NCBI GenBank assembly: GCA_016707005.1
Contig: JADJIQ010000005.1
Span: forward strand, 1,074,001 to 1,138,000
DNA: 64,000 bases
Reading direction: 5' to 3'
Origin: Ignavibacteria bacterium
GTDB taxonomy: Bacteria > Bacteroidota > Ignavibacteria > Kapaibacteriales > Kapaibacteriaceae
Shown one piece after another: positions 44,047 through 53,172 of the stretch (within the stretch, counting starts at the first letter, position 1; the number at the start of each line of letters is the position of its first letter). Position numbers and translations under genes: made by a program. Under the pieces are notes generated by a model, which ran no database searches, was not told where the DNA came from, and saw nothing but the letters and a program-made list of their open reading frames with translations.

Positions 44047-45798
44047 TCATTCGATGATGATGCGTCGTACCAAGCTGTGTGATCTGTCACTTACTCGTAC
44101 AGCATAGATGCCGTGTGCGAGAGGCGAGACGTTCAATTGACTGTTCCCCGAACCTCCGGAAGACGTACCGGGAATCGAGAGAAGGCGAACACCAGTGAGG
44201 TCATAGAGATCAACGGTAACGTCTCCGTCAACGCCTGTGTATTCCACATTCAGTGTTGTGACTGCAGGCGATGGAGATAGCTTCATTCCAATGGAACCGC
44301 CATTCGCATTCACCGTGCGATCATCTTCAACTGTTGTGGTGCCGTCACCGGACTCCGTTGAGATCGGAAGAACTGAGCCAGAAGCATCAAGCCAAAGGAC
44401 TGATGGTAGTGTGACCTCGGAAACGGTTTGATCGCCGAGTGCGATCGTGAATGGAAGCGCGGCAAGGAGTGTCCCGGCATCATGGCCAGGGACATCAACC
44501 GTTGTAACAACTGTGCGCATTCCGTTCGATGTTTCATCGTACGAGACAGGGAATTGCGGAATCAGAACGGAGGCATTGAATGAAAGAGTCAGCTGTGCCT
44601 GAGTGGCTTCCATCGGCACGGAGGACGCAACAGTGATCTCCAGACTATCCGTTTCTCCCGGCTTTCCACTGATGTTGCCGACCCAAACGCGGACGCTCGG
44701 ACGCGGGCGAACGTATCCGACGAGCCTGGCGCCGTCGAACGGCATCCCTAGTTCATTGAGGAAGACCAGGGTATCAATGAATGGATCCGGACCGTGTCCG
44801 GTGTAGATGATGTCGATGTCAACATACCCGGCAGGAGGTATGGTGATCGGAGCAACATTCACTGGTACGGAGAATGGCGACGGCATAGCGATCACTGACT
44901 TTGCGACGCTGATGATGCGAGGTTCGGTCGTGTTGTTATGAACGCGAGCGGTCCATACGTCCGTTCCGCCGATCGAATCTGCAACGAAATCGCCAGGTTG
45001 CGTAGAAACGCTTGTCGAATCAGCAAACGAGTGCGCCCAGATGATCGTAAGGTCTGGTGCAACAGCACCATAGCCATACAAGGCAACGTGCGTCACTCGT
45101 CCACCCCAGACCAGAAAGATCGAATCTGAAACGTTGTCAAGTGATGTTGGAGAGAAGATCGCATCGATCAACACCGTGTTACCTGCACCGATGGTGATCG
45201 TGCGGGGCATTGATTCGCCCCCTTGATCTTCAAGGCTAAAAACGGAGCTTGTGAAGTCGACCAGCGTCGCGCCTCCGTCAACAGAGGATTTTAGGCCAAC
45301 GGTGATGTCTGTTGTACTCGAATTGGAAAGGGTGAATGTCCGCCGTTGCGATTCGCCCGGTGCTACGCCGCCAAATGTGACAGCTTGGTAGAACGGTGTA
45401 ATGCCTGCTGTAGATCCATCACCTGTGGCGCCGAGGTAGATGAAACCCCGAACCTGACGTGTGGTATCTGTGCCCGTGTAGCCACGAATCAAGATTCGTG
45501 CTTCATGGGCGCCGGCTCGGAGACAGGTAAACGAGATCAGAATTGTCTGGGACGACCCAGGGATGACCCCAATGATCGGAGCGAACACGGAAAAGCTTGA
45601 CGCATCTGGGCCGTCGATCTCAAACTGAAGACCTGTAACGGCGAAAAAAGTGTTGTTCGTTAGGACGGCCACGGCACTATCCGTGGAGCCGATGGCTACC
45701 TGACCAAGGTCTATCCTTTGTGGAGTAGCGGTGATCGGGTATTGACCATACGCACTCACCGTGAACAACAGTGAAAGTGCAATGAGTAAAAGTCGCAT
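44047..45798 (-). CDS. Secreted protein with choice-of-anchor-D and cohesin-like domains and a T9SS C-terminal domain
   Basis: A 583 aa product. The start at 45798 gives MRLLLIALSLLFTVSAYGQ, a signal peptide; the longer frame has none. ATPQRIDLGQVAIGSTDSAVAVL and following strands are HYDIN-like 'choice-of-anchor D' beta domains, repeated about twice. A cohesin-like beta module (VWVGNISGKPGETDSLEI) lies near 375-480. The final 80 residues (KLSPSPAVTTLNVEY ... HGIYAVRVSDRS) are a type IX sorting domain. Likely a surface-exposed structural or scaffold protein. Confidence 0.8.
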   Translation of the reverse strand: MRLLLIALSLLFTVSAYGQYPITATPQRIDLGQVAIGSTDSAVAVLTNNTFFAVTGLQFEIDGPDASSFSVFAPIIGVIPGSSQTILISFTCLRAGAHEARILIRGYTGTDTTRQVRGFIYLGATGDGSTAGITPFYQAVTFGGVAPGESQRRTFTLSNSSTTDITVGLKSSVDGGATLVDFTSSVFSLEDQGGESMPRTITIGAGNTVLIDAIFSPTSLDNVSDSIFLVWGGRVTHVALYGYGAVAPDLTIIWAHSFADSTSVSTQPGDFVADSIGGTDVWTARVHNNTTEPRIISVAKSVIAMPSPFSVPVNVAPITIPPAGYVDIDIIYTGHGPDPFIDTLVFLNELGMPFDGARLVGYVRPRPSVRVWVGNISGKPGETDSLEITVASSVPMEATQAQLTLSFNASVLIPQFPVSYDETSNGMRTVVTTVDVPGHDAGTLLAALPFTIALGDQTVSEVTLPSVLWLDASGSVLPISTESGDGTTTVEDDRTVNANGGSIGMKLSPSPAVTTLNVEYTGVDGDVTVDLYDLTGVRLLSIPGTSSGGSGNSQLNVSPLAHGIYAVRVSDRSHSLVRRIIIE

Positions 45799-45871
45799 GT
45801 GTGGTAACTCCAAGTGATTGGTTGTGGTGAGGTGCAGCACCGACCCAACCGAGTACGTCGTCTGTGAAAGG

Positions 45872-47392
45872 TTACATGCGGATAAGAAGGAATGTTCCGC
45901 GAGGCACAGAACGGACGTAGGTCCCGGGCGCGAGGCTCTCATCAGCCGCCATTCCGAGAAATCGTCCCAACAGATCAAACGCGCCAATGCGGACATATCC
46001 ATCCACCAGCACTCCTATAAGAGCTTCGCCGGTTGCGAAGTTCAGATCCAGAGAGGTCTGAAGCGCTGATGGTTCGTCAACTCCGAGCGGACCGTCCTCT
46101 AGTTTGCCCTGCTTGATAAGGGGCTTCCCTTGTAATGCCGGATGATCCGGACCGTATCGGTAGACCTTGAAGATCATGGTGTTGCGAGGCGTGGTTCCTT
46201 GTCGAACTGGGCCACTGTTTCCTACTGGGCTTTGGTATCGCCATACCTCGCGACCCCCATCTGTTACCTCGATCATTGTCCCCTGAGGTCCAAGGCAGGA
46301 CAAGATGTTGCCATTAGGAAGACGTGTGGCACCGCTGATATTCGTTGCAAAGAACGCAGAAGTTCCCACCTCCGGAAACTGCCATACAGGAGTGGCAGGG
46401 CCATAGGAGGAAGTAGGGTCATTCACATATGCTCCGCTTCCGTCGAGTGGTGGTATGATCTCTTCAACGGTTGAATAATCGCGTGGTGCTGTTGTAGACC
46501 TTGCCTGACCGTTGTTGAAGATCGAGATGCGTGTACCGTCTTCATTGAGCCACCGTGCATCATGTTGACCATAGAGGCGCTGTTCGGATCTCGTGCCACG
46601 CTGATAGGTAAGAGGATTGCCCCATCGATACACGATGTTGCCTGTCTCCCTCGAAATGATCCAGATCTCATGAAGGTTGTGTACGCTCACAAGAACTTCG
46701 TTCCTCTTTGCATTGTAACGTACAGAGTTCATGTGCAGCCAATCGGATCTGTTTCCGCCGATGTTGATGTCCACTCGCTCGGGGTGTTCTTTTACGACGC
46801 CATGATCTGGCTTCTGTGGATCGCGATCTTGGATCATGTGATCCCATGAGGACCACGACCAAACGATCTCTCCTGACGTGGGTCCGGTCTGTTTTACTTC
46901 GATGATTCGTTCCGACCAGAGTGTGTTATCCGCAAGACGAGAAGCATCTCTGCCCTTGGCCAATGCTTCGTCACGGGTGTGGCTTTCCCAAACAAGTAGC
47001 AGCACATTCCCGTTCGGCATGATCTCCACATCGTGATGCGAGCGATAGGTTGATCCGTAGTGCTCGTATCTCCACAGGACGCTGCCGTCCCAGGCGATCT
47101 TTTCGACTATCCCACCGGCACCCCCGCCTCCCATGGACTGAACCATCGGTGCACCGGTTCGTAGGAGGGTTCCGTCATTGAGCAACATCACAGCTTGGCC
47201 GGGGTTGTATTGACTTGGCCACGACTTTACAACGTCACCGTCATTGTCGATGAGGTACGTAAGCTTCGTTGTAACGGGCGCAAACAACGTGTACCCTTTG
47301 TACGAGAGAGTACTGTCGTGTGTGAACACACCAACGGTTCTCTGTGCGAACACAGTAACAGATGCAAAGGCAATGAGAATGATGAGCTTCAT
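45872..47392 (-). CDS. Arylsulfotransferase-like (ASST family) exported protein, copy 1
   Basis: A 506 aa beta-propeller protein with signal peptide (MKLIILIAFASVTVFAQ). Family landmarks are YTLFAPV, LIDNDGDVVKSW, GTLLRTG, WRYEH, HHDVEIMPNGNVLLL near 118-132, WLHMNSVRYN, DARWL and GNPL. ASST enzymes move sulfate between phenolic compounds. The last 60 residues look like a short T9SS-type domain (VDGYVRIGAFDLLGRFLG ... GTYVRSVPRG). It is about half identical by eye to the next upstream gene, so a tandem duplicate. Confidence 0.82.
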   Translation of the reverse strand: MKLIILIAFASVTVFAQRTVGVFTHDSTLSYKGYTLFAPVTTKLTYLIDNDGDVVKSWPSQYNPGQAVMLLNDGTLLRTGAPMVQSMGGGGAGGIVEKIAWDGSVLWRYEHYGSTYRSHHDVEIMPNGNVLLLVWESHTRDEALAKGRDASRLADNTLWSERIIEVKQTGPTSGEIVWSWSSWDHMIQDRDPQKPDHGVVKEHPERVDINIGGNRSDWLHMNSVRYNAKRNEVLVSVHNLHEIWIISRETGNIVYRWGNPLTYQRGTRSEQRLYGQHDARWLNEDGTRISIFNNGQARSTTAPRDYSTVEEIIPPLDGSGAYVNDPTSSYGPATPVWQFPEVGTSAFFATNISGATRLPNGNILSCLGPQGTMIEVTDGGREVWRYQSPVGNSGPVRQGTTPRNTMIFKVYRYGPDHPALQGKPLIKQGKLEDGPLGVDEPSALQTSLDLNFATGEALIGVLVDGYVRIGAFDLLGRFLGMAADESLAPGTYVRSVPRGTFLLIRM

Positions 47393-47404
47393 ACGTCGGG
47401 AGTC

Positions 47405-48934
47405 CTAACGAATAAGGTAGGTGCCATACGGAACGTCTCGAACATGGCTGCCTGAAGAAAGATCCTCGTCAACAACAACACCCAACCATCTTCCGGCCAG
47501 ATCGTAGGCGCTGAGCACTACGTGAGAATTCTCGGGGATCGATATTGTTACTTTTCGGGACAATATGTTGAGGCTTGTGAAAATAGGATTCGACTGTCTA
47601 AAGATCTCTTCAATACCAACGAGCGGACCATCCTCCAGCCTGCCTTGAGGGATGAGTGATCTACCCACAAAGGCGGGATAGTCCGGACCGTAGCGAGTGA
47701 TCTTGAACACGAGGTTGTTCCGCGGAATCACCCCTTGCCGCACAGCACCAGTATCGCCAACGGGGTTGACGTATCTCCATACCTCATGGAGTTCCTGAGT
47801 GATCTCAGAGAAAATGCCATCTGGCCCAACACATGCTAATGTATTGCCATTTGGTAGACGATAGGCACCGCTGATGTTGATCGCAAAAAAACTAGTGTCG
47901 GGCGTGCGCGGATAGGTCCACGAGATCGTGTCTGGACCATATGACCCATTGGCACGTTTTGCATACGTTCCGTCTAGCGAACGTGGGACTTCGATCTCAT
48001 CCAGCGTAGAGTAGTCCGTGAAGAGCGAGGCGGTACGTCCTATTCCATTGTTGAAAACAGTGATGCGTGTTCCTGACGAATCGGTCCAGCGTGCGTCATG
48101 CTGACCAAAGAATTTCCGGGCAGAAGGGGCTCCAATCTTGTAATTCGAGGGATTGCCCCACCGATACACGATCGAACCCGTGGCTCGTGAAATGACGATC
48201 ACTTCGTCCAGGTTGTGAACACTCACGAGGATCTCATCGCGTTCGGGGCTATAGCGCACAGAATTGAAATGGAGCCAGTCTGTGCGCAGATCGCCAGTGT
48301 TGATGTTCAATTTTTCAGGATGCTCGGAGATCACTCCGTAGAAGAGTTTTGTTTCGTCGAAATCCTGGATAAGGTTGTCCCATGCTGACCACGACCAAAC
48401 GATCTCCCCTGTTGTTGGTCCAGTTGGGCGCACTTCGATGATCCGTTCGCTGTAGATCATCGAATCGAGAAGACGCTTTGGATCTCTGCCGCGAGCGATA
48501 GCCTCTGCTCGTGTGTAGCGCTGCCATTCTAAGAGCAGTACGTTACCGTTGGGCATGATCTCTACGTCGTGATGCGTGCGATACGTTGGCCCAATACGTT
48601 CATAACGCCAAAGGAGCTCATTATCCCACGATCTTCGTTCGATGATCCCTCCAGCACCCCCTCCGCCCATTGTTTGCACAAGTGGATTGCCAGTGCGAAG
48701 GAGACTGCCATCTGGAAGCAACATCGCCGAGAGGCCGGGAATGTTCTGACTCGTCCAAGAATGAACCACCTGACCGTCATTGTCGATCAAGTAGGTGCTC
48801 TTTGAAGCAACCGGCGCGAACAACGTGTAGCCTTGAGATGTCTGCGCAACATCGTGCTTGAATACTCCTACTGTCTGCTGAGCAGTTGCGGAAGTAACGA
48901 GGATAGCGGTAAAAATGACAAGAAGATGTTTCAT
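47405..48934 (-). CDS. Arylsulfotransferase-like (ASST family) exported protein, copy 2
   Basis: Paralog of the preceding gene, 509 aa, same order of landmarks: signal peptide ending ATAQ, YTLFAPV, LIDNDGQVVHSW, LLRTGNPLVQ, HHDVEIMPNGNVLLL, WLHFNSVRY, DARW, and the C-terminal NSHVVLSAYDLAGRWLG. It starts 7 bp after the stop of the helical-repeat gene. The pair, with the type I sulfatase at 28515-30857, suggests interest in sulfated aromatics or glycans, but a link is inferred only. Confidence 0.82.
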   Translation of the reverse strand: MKHLLVIFTAILVTSATAQQTVGVFKHDVAQTSQGYTLFAPVASKSTYLIDNDGQVVHSWTSQNIPGLSAMLLPDGSLLRTGNPLVQTMGGGGAGGIIERRSWDNELLWRYERIGPTYRTHHDVEIMPNGNVLLLEWQRYTRAEAIARGRDPKRLLDSMIYSERIIEVRPTGPTTGEIVWSWSAWDNLIQDFDETKLFYGVISEHPEKLNINTGDLRTDWLHFNSVRYSPERDEILVSVHNLDEVIVISRATGSIVYRWGNPSNYKIGAPSARKFFGQHDARWTDSSGTRITVFNNGIGRTASLFTDYSTLDEIEVPRSLDGTYAKRANGSYGPDTISWTYPRTPDTSFFAINISGAYRLPNGNTLACVGPDGIFSEITQELHEVWRYVNPVGDTGAVRQGVIPRNNLVFKITRYGPDYPAFVGRSLIPQGRLEDGPLVGIEEIFRQSNPIFTSLNILSRKVTISIPENSHVVLSAYDLAGRWLGVVVDEDLSSGSHVRDVPYGTYLIR

Positions 48935-48941
48935 ATGGTTC

Positions 48942-50471
48942 TCATTTACTCAGTTCGCGGAGTTCGGTGCGCCAGGTTGATCTATTCAGCTTTGCCTTGA
49001 GCCATGCACGAAACTCGAAGATCGCTGTTAATGCCTCTATTGACGGAGTTTCGTAATACTGTTCGATCTTTTCTAACGCCTCACGGAGAACTTTCGTTCT
49101 TGCCTTGCCTGGAGCTGTAGAGAAGTATCGTGATGCTACAGAGAGCAGAATCTCAATATCCAGATCTATTGGTTTACCCTTCAACCGACGTCGTTCTGCC
49201 CGCACAAGTGATGTCACCACCGATTCGTTCTCGAGGTCGATGTGCACGAGTATGCGTAGCAATTTACTCGCTACCTGTATGTCATCGCGGATGCTGGACG
49301 GGTAATCATCTATGCGAGACAGTCGTCGTAGAGCCTCTTTGAACTTGCCTAGTGCCATCTCAATGAGTGCGATGTTGAACAGGATCGCTATTCCAAGCTC
49401 AGTGAGATTCTCGCGTTCATGCTCCGTCAGGATCTTGTCGAGCAGTGGGATTCGTGGTGCGAGCCCTTCAAGATCATCTGAGTGCAATGCCAATTGTATC
49501 TCAATGTTGAGGTATTGAGATGCAACAGCCATTCGATTTGCGGGCGAAAGGTGACGGGATCCTTCTTGCCAATGATGATAGAGCTTATCTCGGAGGGGGC
49601 GAGCAGACGCAAAGTCCCGCAGTATCACCAATCGCAGCGCAACGCTATGGACGAGGTTCACCCATTCATGGACGTTTGCAACGCGGAACTTCTCGTCGCG
49701 CTCCAGAGTGTCCAACCTTGATCGGTCGTATCGCAATGACGTTTCAGGGTCATTGTCGATGAATAGTGCCTTTGCACTCAGGAATCGAAGCCAGGTGTTT
49801 TGACCGCTTGGCGTAACGATGGGGAAGCGAGCCTCGCCGTGTTTGACAAGGTCGGCTGCAAGTGCCTTGGCAACCGGACCGCCCCCTTTGCCATAACGCC
49901 GGATCACAGACGTAAGCCGATCTGCGATCGCATCATAATAGGCTGTTTCAACGAGGAGCAATGCCTCCTGGACGATCGGATCATCTGCTGGCGATGAGGA
50001 TGGCTCGGGCATTGATTCCGTTGATCGAGCAAGCTGTGACATGGACTGAAGGACCATCACCCGGAGGGCATGATTATGGATGAGCGTTGCTTCTTCCAGG
50101 GCCTCATTGAGCCTGCGTTCTGCCCAACGAAATTGATTGCGGAGGCGCAGGAAGTCGCCGTCCTGAAGCGCACTCACCCCGCGCCGCGTCGGAGAACGCT
50201 CTGCATTGAATTGCCGCATTGCCCTCAGGATCACGAGCATCAGCTCACGCTTTGCTTCAGGGAGCCGTTTAGCAAAGCCATACTTGGCGAAACGCTTCTT
50301 GATAGCAGCCTCGTCCAGCTGGTCCTGCCCGGCCAACGCATCAAACAGTAACTCTGATTGATTCACGTCGCCGACAACGTGCTTCCGCAGTTCGATCTTT
50401 ACATAGCGCTTCTCTGCCTGTGTAAGGGCGTGAATAAGCGCATGCAGGTCTTCCGATGGTCCTCTTGACAT
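48942..50471 (-). CDS. Conserved helical-repeat protein (TPR-like), function unknown
   Basis: A 509 aa all-helical protein. The N-terminus LHALIHALTQAEKRYVKIEL matches a block seen in a Bacteroidota/FCB family annotated only as hypothetical ('...LTKSEKRYFKL'). The remainder shows TPR-like helical pairs (WVNLVHSVALRLVILRDFASA, AILFNIALIEMALGKFKEAL). No signal peptide. First gene of the minus-strand operon containing both ASST-like genes. No function can be assigned. Confidence 0.75.
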   Translation of the reverse strand: MSRGPSEDLHALIHALTQAEKRYVKIELRKHVVGDVNQSELLFDALAGQDQLDEAAIKKRFAKYGFAKRLPEAKRELMLVILRAMRQFNAERSPTRRGVSALQDGDFLRLRNQFRWAERRLNEALEEATLIHNHALRVMVLQSMSQLARSTESMPEPSSSPADDPIVQEALLLVETAYYDAIADRLTSVIRRYGKGGGPVAKALAADLVKHGEARFPIVTPSGQNTWLRFLSAKALFIDNDPETSLRYDRSRLDTLERDEKFRVANVHEWVNLVHSVALRLVILRDFASARPLRDKLYHHWQEGSRHLSPANRMAVASQYLNIEIQLALHSDDLEGLAPRIPLLDKILTEHERENLTELGIAILFNIALIEMALGKFKEALRRLSRIDDYPSSIRDDIQVASKLLRILVHIDLENESVVTSLVRAERRRLKGKPIDLDIEILLSVASRYFSTAPGKARTKVLREALEKIEQYYETPSIEALTAIFEFRAWLKAKLNRSTWRTELRELSK

Positions 50472-50561
50472 CGGATAAATATCGGAAAGTTTGACGTATC
50501 GACATCACGAGGCACCGTAGGTTCGCATCGAGCAAACAAGGCAACTCGAAAGGAACCTACA

Positions 50562-50633
50562 ATGTGGTATTACACACGCCTTTGGATCGCACTGGTCTTA
50601 CTGGTGCTGATGCTTTTGGCATCCATCTCATAA
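50562..50633 (+). CDS. Putative 23-residue single-pass membrane microprotein
   Basis: ATG at 50562 with AAAGGAACC placed at the right distance, and a 23-residue product MWYYTRLWIALVLLVLMLLASIS split as aromatic start and a 15-residue hydrophobic stretch. It is the shape of a small bacterial inner-membrane subunit (CydX and KdpF are size-comparable), but no cyd or kdp genes are nearby and no function is claimed. The 247-base spacer contains no other gene on this strand but the next micro-ORF. Coding is unproven. Confidence 0.45.
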   Translation: MWYYTRLWIALVLLVLMLLASIS

Positions 50634-50663
50634 CCCTTCACACCCTGACCAACGAGGTCTGAA

Positions 50664-50714
50664 ATGAACAAGCCCAGACCGGATCTCACGATCCGAATCA
50701 TCCATGAACGTTAA
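50664..50714 (+). CDS. Putative 16-residue micro-ORF
   Basis: ATG at 50664 follows GAGGT at a spacing of 5 and encodes MNKPRPDLTIRIIHER. The preceding micro-ORF ends 30 bases upstream. A short inverted repeat CGGATC/GATCCG (50680-50695) lies inside it. It ends 4 bases before the stop of the convergent baeRF gene. Could be a leader or chance frame; low confidence. Confidence 0.3.
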   Translation: MNKPRPDLTIRIIHER

Positions 50715-50718
50715 CCGT

Positions 50719-51855
50719 TCAATACCGAAGAACAGCCGCAGCACCGCTGGCGGTAGGCATGTGCTCTGTTGGGAGGACGAGGACCTTTCCACCCTTACGC
50801 AGTACGATCATGGCTAGATCATCCAGCACGTCATTGATATCCGGCTGATCGAGATCATCGAAGGTGATCTCACCGGTTGCCTGATCGATCTTGCCGGGTA
50901 CCTGCCGTGTTGCTTCTACAAGCAGAGCGGCAACTCTGCCTTCAACAGCCGCATGCGTCAGTGGGACCACGTGATCCAACCCCAGCTCGCGCGACGCTGC
51001 CTCGTAATACATATCAACGAAACGTGTGCTCTCCTTTGTGACATACGGAACCACGACGTCCCAAGCGCGTTTCACAAGCTCTTTATGGCTGATCCCGTCT
51101 GGATGAACCGTTACACCCTCGAGTAGGACGTTCGGATTATGCTTCACACGGAAGAATTCGCCGAGTTGCTCTGGGAGTCCAACCACTACAACGGGCAGCC
51201 CGCCGGAGCGTGACACATTCTCCGTGATGAACTTGTCAACCGCTCGGAAGAACCGTTCAGTATCGATCTCGATCTCATCCGATGTAGTTGAATGACCCAC
51301 GCTTCTTGGCGTTCCACCGGAATTCGAACGGGTGAAGTGTCTCTCTGTGAGTTCGTACCCAAGTGCACTCTCAATGGTCATTGGGGCGTCTGGGCCTAGA
51401 TCTACTTCACTCAGACCATCGCGGTCTCCAACGAAAAGTCGGGCACGTTCGCGCGTCAACGTCAGGACATTATACCGTTCTAATGTTTGCAGGATCCGGA
51501 GAAGGGGCTTCATGTGGAATGTATCTGCAACGATCGCGATGTCCGGTACCGGTCTATCGAGATGCTGTGCCGTAAAGAAGCCCGGAGCGCAGAACACAGC
51601 TACACCCTCTTTACGGGCATTCCAAAAAGTCTCATCCTGCGCGAGTTCAATGAACGGGGCGATCAGGGCTTGTACTTCCTCAGCGGTATAGGCGGAAGCG
51701 AGCGAATCCGAGAGCCTGCGTACAAGGACGCGATAGCGCGTGGGGTCGTCTCGGCGTTCCGGTTGGGTGCGGTGAGTTGAGAGATAGAGGCTAAGGCATG
51801 GCTTTGTGGTCACGCTCAAGAGCTGCTCAACGAGAGGATTATGGCTAGCATACAT
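50719..51855 (-). CDS. baeRF (bacterial archaeo-eukaryotic release-factor-like) family protein
   Basis: A 378 aa protein. The start MYASHNPLVEQLL at 51855 is preferred; a longer frame adds 17 residues. The layout matches the bacterial aeRF1-like (baeRF) families: a N-terminal PCLSLYLSTHRT block, ADTFHMKPLLRIL, RERARLFVGDRDG, an RNase-H-like RFFRAVDKFI then VVVVGLPEQLGEF, and the L7Ae-like end GKVLVLPTEHMPTASGAAAVLRY (split across 20+). These are thought to act on ribosomes under stress. The GGQ of true eRF1 is not seen; the position holds GGTPRS. Confidence 0.78.
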   Translation of the reverse strand: MYASHNPLVEQLLSVTTKPCLSLYLSTHRTQPERRDDPTRYRVLVRRLSDSLASAYTAEEVQALIAPFIELAQDETFWNARKEGVAVFCAPGFFTAQHLDRPVPDIAIVADTFHMKPLLRILQTLERYNVLTLTRERARLFVGDRDGLSEVDLGPDAPMTIESALGYELTERHFTRSNSGGTPRSVGHSTTSDEIEIDTERFFRAVDKFITENVSRSGGLPVVVVGLPEQLGEFFRVKHNPNVLLEGVTVHPDGISHKELVKRAWDVVVPYVTKESTRFVDMYYEAASRELGLDHVVPLTHAAVEGRVAALLVEATRQVPGKIDQATGEITFDDLDQPDINDVLDDLAMIVLRKGGKVLVLPTEHMPTASGAAAVLRY

Positions 51856-51929
51856 CGTCTGACTCCATGGTAGTACGGATGAAACTCGCCATTGCGCTGG
51901 TTGCATACTATGACCAACGTCATGGTCGG

Positions 51930-53105
51930 CTATCGAATCACCACCCCGTTGACGATCCTGAACACAACAGCATTGTGGTCAGTGACAGAAACGTAAACTC
52001 CGTCTGGGAGCCGTACGTCTGAAAGTGGCCCGGCTGTGAAGGCTAGAACCGAACCGCGGAGGTCAAAAATGGTGTGGTAACCCGACTCATCAAGTATGGA
52101 AGAGGTTTCATCCACTCCAACGGTTCCTTGTATCTGACCAGCGCAGAACACTGCAGCTAAGCTATCCACGTTCTTTTCGTCGTGAATGGCATGTTCGTTC
52201 CCATTGTAGATCCACGTTTGGTAGTATCGGGGATCAACGCCCCGGCGAGTGAACTCATCGGTAAGCGAACAACTGCCATGGATCTTGGGGTAGTTAGCAG
52301 AAACATCGAATGGGAGGCCCCAAAGCCCCTTTGCAGATCCACAAGCTACCACTGGGTCGCCTGTTTGATGGTAGCTGTATGTTGGAACGAAGGCTGCACC
52401 GTTGAGAGAGCGCATATCGAGTAGACCTCCAAAGATGTTCACGATCGCTCTGATGCGAGGGAGAGGTGGGCCTGTTGACCCCCAGCCTTGCAATGATCCA
52501 AGATCAGGACGAGGAAACTGTTCGAGCGCGCGTGTGACAGGCGGAAGTTGACCGAGAGCTATGGGGCGAACATCCGTTGAGTCATTGAATGCACCGTGGA
52601 GAGCGATGATTGCGCCCGCACTGGCACCTCCCAGGATGGTCCGAGACGTGTCCAGTTTATACCGCGACGCATTGTCGGCCAAATACGATAATGCCGAGCG
52701 AAGATCCTGAAGCCCACGATAACATGCCCGAACCACCTCGGCTGTATCATAGGCAAATGGCGGATCAAAGGGCCAAGGGCCGTAAAATCCGAGTCTGTAG
52801 GAAATGGTCGCAGCAACGTATCCCCGAGATGCCCAGCGTTCACACACTGCATTCATCTCGGCTCTGTTGCCGGCTGTGAACCCACCACCATGAACCCACA
52901 CGATCAATGGTCTTCTTGTGGCATCATCATCTGTTGGATACCAAACATTGAGTTTCAACGTGTCCATCCTGCCGTTAAAAGCCGGAGCCACCGTATACGG
53001 AATATCGCGTTCCGAGGCAACTGCATACTGCCTTGATACATAGGCCTGTCCACTGGCAGGCGTCACAGATGCAAGTGCCACAAGGGCAAGAATGAGTATT
53101 AGCAT
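51930..53105 (-). CDS. Secreted alpha/beta-hydrolase (esterase-like) with C-terminal sorting-like domain
   Basis: A 391 aa product. The start at 53105 gives signal MLILILALVALASVTPASGQA (n-region short); an upstream ATG at 53132 is possible. Oxyanion HGGG (VWVHGGGF), nucleophile GASAG, and a C-terminal His in NEHAIH with preceding Asp complete the hydrolase triad of carboxylesterase-type enzymes. The final 60 residues end DGVYVSVTDHNAVVFRIVNGVVIR-like strands (shown in part), resembling a T9SS domain. Substrate unknown. Confidence 0.85.
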   Translation of the reverse strand: MLILILALVALASVTPASGQAYVSRQYAVASERDIPYTVAPAFNGRMDTLKLNVWYPTDDDATRRPLIVWVHGGGFTAGNRAEMNAVCERWASRGYVAATISYRLGFYGPWPFDPPFAYDTAEVVRACYRGLQDLRSALSYLADNASRYKLDTSRTILGGASAGAIIALHGAFNDSTDVRPIALGQLPPVTRALEQFPRPDLGSLQGWGSTGPPLPRIRAIVNIFGGLLDMRSLNGAAFVPTYSYHQTGDPVVACGSAKGLWGLPFDVSANYPKIHGSCSLTDEFTRRGVDPRYYQTWIYNGNEHAIHDEKNVDSLAAVFCAGQIQGTVGVDETSSILDESGYHTIFDLRGSVLAFTAGPLSDVRLPDGVYVSVTDHNAVVFRIVNGVVIR

Positions 53106-53135
53106 ATGACAAACGTAGTGATTGTAAGGCATTGA

Positions 53136-53143
53136 TAGCTTTG
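53136..53143 (+). promoter_or_regulatory. -7 element TAGCTTTG upstream of the YhcH-like gene
   Basis: Exact match to TAnnTTTG, 29 bases before the ATG at 53173, in the 67-base spacer between two divergent genes. No clear -33 TTTG. Confidence 0.5.
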
Positions 53144-53172
53144 TCCATCCGTCAATCAACATTGGAAACACC

